12,709 bases of DNA, taken from the NCBI GenBank assembly GCA_934307185.1, contig CAKRCJ010000035.1, forward strand, positions 1-12,709, given 5' to 3'. Below, one piece after another: positions 8,641-12,709 of this stretch. The position numbers and the translations under genes were made by a program. Positions within the stretch are counted from its first letter, which is position 1; each line of letters opens with the position of its first letter. This DNA is from an uncultured Roseburia sp. (GTDB lineage Bacteria; Bacillota; Clostridia; Lachnospirales; Lachnospiraceae). Below the pieces are notes generated by a model, which was not told the origin of the DNA, searched no databases, and saw nothing but the letters and a program-made list of their open reading frames with translations.

Positions 8641-9313
8641 CTGGCAGACGTTTGAAATTGATACGGTAAGCCTTGTTTTTTACTGGCTTGCGATTGCATG
8701 GTTTATTTTATACAGAAAAGACAGAAAAAGAAAAAATATCTATTTATATTCCGTTTTTATCACGCTGCTTGTCATCTTCATGCAGGTGGCATTAACAGTA
8801 CTCGGACATCCTCCGATGGCAAAGCTTTATTATCTTTTGCCGGAGGGAATTTTAGTCGGGTATGTGAGTGTGGAGATTTTTACAAAAAACATGACAGCAA
8901 AAAAGAAATGGATAATTGTATTGCTGTATGCTATAATCATTCAGGCAGGGACGGGATGGAGATTTACCACGGACTATGCATTTGCAAATTATAATGACAG
9001 GAAGATATCTTCTACTGTCATACAGATGGCAGACTGTATAGAAGGTGTGGAGAGAGTAAAAGAACCGTTTTTGCTTGCACCGGAGGAGATTTCCACACAA
9101 ATCCAGGAGTATGATACAGACATTAAGGTTGCATATGGAGAAGGGTACAACTATTCAGAGGATAATCTGGAAAATATCCTTTATGAAATGGAAACCTATG
9201 GATGCAATTTTGTAATTGTAAAACATGTCTATGATGATGAAGACTGGATGAAAGAACAGGGACTTACGCAGGTGATTATATTTGACGGATATAGTTTATA
9301 CTATAAGTTATAA
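8609..9313 (+). CDS. DUF6077-like membrane protein, C-terminal part
   Basis: This frame overlaps the end of the upstream half by 26 bases. I use the ATG at 8609 (234 residues), preceded by AGAAAGG at 8 bases. A TTG at 8576 would add 11 residues without support. After a short polar stretch there are about three hydrophobic segments, including FYWLAIAWFILY, a segment after KNIYLYSVF, and WIIVLLYAIII. The sequence KLYYLLPEGILVGY resembles the late membrane region of DUF6077 proteins. A soluble tail containing LLAPEEISTQIQEYDTDIKV also looks like the C-terminal extracytoplasmic part of that family. A protein beginning here would lack the N-terminal half and is unlikely to work alone. It may be a pseudogene remnant or the second half of a frameshifted gene. 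The stop is directly followed by the next gene. Confidence 0.6.
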   Translation: MQEVFESIKNNWQTFEIDTVSLVFYWLAIAWFILYRKDRKRKNIYLYSVFITLLVIFMQVALTVLGHPPMAKLYYLLPEGILVGYVSVEIFTKNMTAKKKWIIVLLYAIIIQAGTGWRFTTDYAFANYNDRKISSTVIQMADCIEGVERVKEPFLLAPEEISTQIQEYDTDIKVAYGEGYNYSEDNLENILYEMETYGCNFVIVKHVYDDEDWMKEQGLTQVIIFDGYSLYYKL

Positions 9314-9334
9314 ATGAAGAAAAGAAGTGGAAAG

Positions 9335-11209
9335 ATGGAAAAAATAACAAAATTTGAAAAAAATATCTGGATTAGAAGAATTGCATTGGTAGTATATGAC
9401 ATTATTGCAGTAGTCGTTGCAAATTATTTTGCATTGCTGTTAAGATTTGACTTTGATTATACCACCATACCGACACAGTATCTTACGATTATGGAAAGGT
9501 CAATCTTTCCGGGAATTTTAATTATGCTCATTGCATTTTATGCGTTCCGTCTGTATAGCAGTTTATGGACTTACGCGGGGGCAACCGAATTGTTTTACAT
9601 GATTATCGGATGTATTGTAAATGCAATGGTATATATGTTTTATATTCTTCTGACCAATCAGGGAATGCTCTGTCCTATGCCAAGAAGCTTTTATGTTTAC
9701 TATGGTTCCGTTCTGCTTGCGCTTACATTTATCAGCAGATATGCATATCGCGCAGTGCGGATGTTAATCAGGGTAAGAACAAATAACGCAGTGAAAAAGA
9801 ATGTACTTGTAATTGGTGCAGGAGAAGCCGGTAATGCCATTATTAAGGAAATTCAGAACAGCAGCTATATTGATATGAATGTTGTCGGCGTTATTGATGA
9901 TAACAAGAATAAAGTCGGTGGATTTATCCACGGAGTAAAAGTTGTCGGAAACCGCAACGATATTCCAGAGAAAGTAATTGAGTTAGATGTCAAAGAGATT
10001 ATTATTGCAATCCCTACTGCATCCTCTGTTGAAATGAAAGAAATTTTAAATATCTGTAAAGGAACCTGCTGTGAATTAAAGAGACTTCCTGGAATGTACC
10101 AGTTAGTAAACGGAGAAGTCAGTGTCAGCAAGTTAAAGGATGTGGATGTAAATGACCTTCTTGGACGTGACCCAATCCGTGTAGATTTAAATTCCATTAT
10201 GGGTTATGTGTCCGGTAAAGTTGTTATGGTCACCGGAGGCGGTGGAACGATCGGAAGTGAGTTATGCCGTCAGATTGCCTCCCACAAACCTAAGACGCTG
10301 ATTATTTTTGATATATATGAAAATACCACATATGATATACAGTTAGAGCTAAAGCATGATTACCCGGATTTAGACTTAGTTGTTCTTATCGGTTCCGTCA
10401 GAAATACAAAACGTGTGGACTGGGTATTTAAGAAGTACCATCCGGAGATTATTTACCATGCAGCGGCACACAAGCATGTTCCACTTATGGAGGACAGCCC
10501 AAATGAGGCAGTGAAAAATAACGTGCTTGGAACCTGGAAAATTGTAAAGGCAGCGGACCAGTACCATGTCAAACGTTTTGTTATGATTTCAACAGATAAA
10601 GCAGTAAACCCGACTAACATCATGGGAGCAACCAAGCGTATCTGTGAAATGATTATCCAGACTTACAACAACCGCTCCGAGACGGAGTATGTTGCAGTAA
10701 GATTTGGTAATGTATTAGGAAGCAACGGAAGCGTTATTCCATTGTTTAAAAAGCAGATTGCGCAGGGAGGACCGGTCACGGTTACACATCCTGATATTAT
10801 CCGTTACTTTATGACAATTCCGGAGGCAGTATCCCTTGTACTTCAGGCAGGTGCTTATGCTAAGGGCGGAGAAATCTTCGTGCTTGATATGGGAGAGCCG
10901 GTAAAGATTTTAGACCTTGCAAGAAACTTAATTCTTCTCTCGGGACATAAGCCGGATGAAGATATTAAGATTGAATTTACAGGGCTTCGTCCGGGAGAAA
11001 AGCTTTATGAAGAAATGCTTATGGATGAGGAAGGACTTCAGGACACCGAAAACAAATTAATCCATATCGGAAAGCCAATTGAGATTGACGAGGAAAAATT
11101 CCTTTCCCAGTTAGAAGAATTATCCGAATATGTTGTGGAGGAGCCGGAGGACATCCGGGCATGGGTACAGAAAATCGTACCTACTTATTCTATTCAGAAC
11201 AAAGAATAA
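9335..11209 (+). CDS. Membrane-bound UDP-GlcNAc 4,6-dehydratase (PglF/CapD type)
   Basis: This enzyme is expected to convert UDP-GlcNAc to UDP-2-acetamido-4-keto-2,6-dideoxy-hexose, the entry to QuiNAc, FucNAc and bacillosamine-type sugars. I number from ATG 9335 (624 residues), which has AAGAAGTGG just upstream. ATG 9314 would add 7 residues but has no ribosome binding site and abuts the previous stop. Four membrane segments occupy about 15-36, 56-75, 84-107 and 119-140. A first Rossmann-like domain carries VIGAGEAG (159-166). The catalytic SDR domain starts at VTGGGGTIG (299-307) and contains STDKAVNP (419-426) and MGATK (430-434). Met replaces the usual SDR Tyr, as in PglF, WbpM and FlaA1-type dehydratases. 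LRPGEKLYEE (551-560) is also typical. The length fits the long membrane subfamily. Exact sugar product remains inferred. Confidence 0.92.
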   Translation: MEKITKFEKNIWIRRIALVVYDIIAVVVANYFALLLRFDFDYTTIPTQYLTIMERSIFPGILIMLIAFYAFRLYSSLWTYAGATELFYMIIGCIVNAMVYMFYILLTNQGMLCPMPRSFYVYYGSVLLALTFISRYAYRAVRMLIRVRTNNAVKKNVLVIGAGEAGNAIIKEIQNSSYIDMNVVGVIDDNKNKVGGFIHGVKVVGNRNDIPEKVIELDVKEIIIAIPTASSVEMKEILNICKGTCCELKRLPGMYQLVNGEVSVSKLKDVDVNDLLGRDPIRVDLNSIMGYVSGKVVMVTGGGGTIGSELCRQIASHKPKTLIIFDIYENTTYDIQLELKHDYPDLDLVVLIGSVRNTKRVDWVFKKYHPEIIYHAAAHKHVPLMEDSPNEAVKNNVLGTWKIVKAADQYHVKRFVMISTDKAVNPTNIMGATKRICEMIIQTYNNRSETEYVAVRFGNVLGSNGSVIPLFKKQIAQGGPVTVTHPDIIRYFMTIPEAVSLVLQAGAYAKGGEIFVLDMGEPVKILDLARNLILLSGHKPDEDIKIEFTGLRPGEKLYEEMLMDEEGLQDTENKLIHIGKPIEIDEEKFLSQLEELSEYVVEEPEDIRAWVQKIVPTYSIQNKE

Positions 11210-11237
11210 AGAATAAAGAAATGAGAGGACGCATTGT

Positions 11238-11849
11238 ATGATTTATCCAAAAGTAAAACGGGTGATTGATTTTGTATTAAGTCTCGTGGGCTGTATCGTG
11301 TTATCACCGTTGCTACTCATTTTATGCATCGCCATTAAACTCGACAGTCCGGGACCAATTCTTTTTAAACAGAAAAGAATTGGTATCCATAAAAAGACAT
11401 TTTATATTTTAAAATTCCGTACCATGAGAATTGATACGCCGAAGGACATGCCGACCCATATGCTTGCCGATCCGGACCAGTATATTACAAAGGTAGGCAA
11501 GTTCTTGAGAAAGAGCAGCCTGGATGAACTGCCGCAGATTTTTAATATTCTCGCCGGGCAGATGAGTATTATCGGACCAAGACCGGCATTGTGGAACCAG
11601 TATGATCTGATTGCAGAGCGTGATAAATACGGGGCCAACGATGTGATGCCTGGACTTACCGGCTGGGCACAGATTAACGGCAGGGACGAACTGGAAATTC
11701 CGGTGAAGGCAAAGTTAGACGGAGAATATGTAGAGCGCATGAGCTTTCTTTTTGATGTAAAATGCTTTTTTGGAACAATTACAAGCGTCTTAAAACATGA
11801 CGGAGTGGTAGAAGGAGGGACTGGCAGCATGAAGCACCAGTCAAAATAG
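11238..11849 (+). CDS. Initiating phosphoglycosyl transferase (PglC-type bacterial sugar transferase)
   Basis: This enzyme transfers a sugar-1-phosphate from a UDP-sugar to undecaprenyl phosphate, the first committed membrane step of glycan assembly. At 203 residues it is the small, monotopic PglC-type core without the extra membrane helices of WbaP/WcaJ. An N-terminal membrane helix with the re-entrant Ser-Pro (S23, P24) precedes LDSPGPILFKQKRIG (35-49), KFRTM (59-63) and the catalytic Asp96-Glu97 in SSLDELPQ. These are followed by IIGPRP (111-116) and PGLTGWAQINGR (138-149). GAGAGGA at 11223-11229 sits 8 bases before the ATG. It lies 28 bases behind the dehydratase and 3 bases before an SDR gene. 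The likely donor is therefore the UDP-6-deoxy-HexNAc made by these neighbours, which is inference. Confidence 0.93.
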   Translation: MIYPKVKRVIDFVLSLVGCIVLSPLLLILCIAIKLDSPGPILFKQKRIGIHKKTFYILKFRTMRIDTPKDMPTHMLADPDQYITKVGKFLRKSSLDELPQIFNILAGQMSIIGPRPALWNQYDLIAERDKYGANDVMPGLTGWAQINGRDELEIPVKAKLDGEYVERMSFLFDVKCFFGTITSVLKHDGVVEGGTGSMKHQSK

Positions 11850-11852
11850 CGC

Positions 11853-12709
11853 ATGAAAAAGGTATTAATCACTGGTGCCAATAGTTATGTTGGCACCTCC
11901 TTTGAACGCTGGATGCAGCGGTATAAAGATTTTCAGGTAGATACAATTGATATGGTTGATGGGGAGTGGCGTAATAAAAGTTTTTCGGGATATTATGCCA
12001 TTTTTCACGTTGCAGGTTTAGCACATGCAGATGTAACAAACGTATCGGAAGAAGTAAAGAAAAAATATTATGCAGTCAACTGCGATATGGCAATTGAGAC
12101 TGCAAGGAAAGCAAAAAAAGAAGGCGTCAGCCAGTTTATTTTTATGAGCAGCATGAGTGTGTACGGAGAGAGCGCACCGGTTGGAAAACAGCGTGTTATC
12201 ACAACGAATACTTCCGTCTCTCCTGCAAACTTTTACGGAGACAGTAAAGTACAGGCAGAAAAAGGACTGTTGGAATTAAATGACGAGAATTTTAAAGTAG
12301 TCATTTTACGCCCGCCGATGGTATATGGAAAAGGAAGTAAAGGAAATTTCCCGATTTTAGAGAAATTTGCAAGGTCACTTCCGATTTTCCCGGCAATCAA
12401 AAATGAACGATCCATGATATTTATTAACAATCTTTGTGAGTTCGTGCATCTTGCAATTGAGCGTGAGGTAAGCGGAACATTCTATCCACAGAATGAAGAG
12501 TATGTCATTACATCGCTCATGGTAAAAAAGATTGCAGTAGAGCACCACAAGTATATCTGGGTGACACCACTTTTTAACTGGGCAATTTATCTGATCTCCA
12601 GAATGCCGGGGCAGTATGGAAAGCTGTGCAACAAGGCATTTGGAAGTCTTGTGTACGATAAAAAATTAAGCGAGGGTCCGATTAAGATTGAGGAATACCA
12701 GACCGCTTC
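11853..12709 (+). CDS. NAD-dependent epimerase/reductase (SDR), likely UDP-4-keto-6-deoxy-HexNAc reductase or epimerase, 3' end cut
   Basis: The frame stays open to the right edge, showing 285 codons. Family members are about 300 residues, so only a short tail should be missing. The N-terminal dinucleotide loop is LITGANSYVG (5-14), where Ser11 takes the place of the middle glycine of TGxxGxxG. The extended-SDR active site is visible as FMSSMSVYG (97-105) and Tyr128 with Lys132 in YGDSK. VILRPPMVYGKG follows. Proteins of this type next to a 4,6-dehydratase and a phosphoglycosyl transferase (WbpV or WreQ-like) reduce or epimerise the 4-keto sugar to UDP-QuiNAc or UDP-FucNAc. That assignment rests on context. 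The ATG lies 3 bases after the upstream stop with no close ribosome binding site, so translation is probably coupled. Confidence 0.85.
   Translation, partial: MKKVLITGANSYVGTSFERWMQRYKDFQVDTIDMVDGEWRNKSFSGYYAIFHVAGLAHADVTNVSEEVKKKYYAVNCDMAIETARKAKKEGVSQFIFMSSMSVYGESAPVGKQRVITTNTSVSPANFYGDSKVQAEKGLLELNDENFKVVILRPPMVYGKGSKGNFPILEKFARSLPIFPAIKNERSMIFINNLCEFVHLAIEREVSGTFYPQNEEYVITSLMVKKIAVEHHKYIWVTPLFNWAIYLISRMPGQYGKLCNKAFGSLVYDKKLSEGPIKIEEYQTA

Noticed and set aside
8909..8937. TGGATA, 17 bases, TGCTATAAT inside the C-terminal half of the split gene: a possible internal promoter for the dehydratase module
   Set aside because: The -35 is weak and the -10 falls in codons for a hydrophobic helix, where such AT-rich strings are common. 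It lies about 400 bases from the next gene. Worth testing only with transcript data.
11402..11881. 159-residue open frame on the minus strand
   Set aside because: It lies antisense across the well-supported sugar transferase and the start of the SDR gene, has no family motif, and is best explained as a shadow of coding bias.

Overview
The window looks like part of a cell-surface polysaccharide (capsule, wall glycan or other exopolysaccharide) biosynthesis and export locus from a Gram-positive anaerobe. Lachnospiraceae (Roseburia, Agathobacter or Butyrivibrio-like) is my best inference. The grounds are moderately AT-rich DNA, GGAGG-type ribosome binding sites, tight head-to-tail packing, and protein families I associate with that group. 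All genes lie on the + strand. No RNA gene, insertion sequence, CRISPR array or origin was seen, and no gene-free stretch exceeds about 130 bases.

Layout: (1) Positions 1-2036 hold the 3' part of a large polytopic membrane protein, open at the left edge. (2) Positions 2037-2166 hold a strong-looking promoter with an extended -10, overlapped by a short palindrome. (3) Positions 2167-3696 hold rfbA and rfbC of dTDP-L-rhamnose synthesis. (4) Positions 3671-5774 hold an ABC polysaccharide exporter: a Wzm-like permease that overlaps rfbC, and a Wzt-like ATPase with a C-terminal putative glycan-binding domain. (5) Positions 5807-7630 hold a three-part protein: a methyltransferase-like domain, a kinase-like domain and a C-terminal beta-rich domain. 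(6) Positions 7627-9313 hold a DUF6077-like membrane protein that appears broken into two overlapping reading frames. (7) Positions 9335-12709 hold a sugar module: a membrane-bound UDP-GlcNAc 4,6-dehydratase (PglF/CapD type), a PglC-type phosphoglycosyl transferase, and an almost complete SDR epimerase/reductase cut by the right edge.

How they may work together: the dehydratase, SDR protein and phosphoglycosyl transferase would make a 6-deoxy-HexNAc and place it on undecaprenyl phosphate as the first sugar. RfbA and RfbC would contribute to dTDP-rhamnose. A finished chain would leave through Wzm/Wzt. The gene order wzm, wzt, methyltransferase/kinase-like matches the order wzm-wzt-wbdD in E. 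coli O8/O9a. There WbdD caps the chain end and Wzt recognises the cap. The most interesting hypothesis is that the 5807-7630 product is a distant functional counterpart of WbdD. No classical cytoplasmic glycosyltransferase (GT2 or GT4) is visible here, so the chain-building enzymes must lie outside the window.
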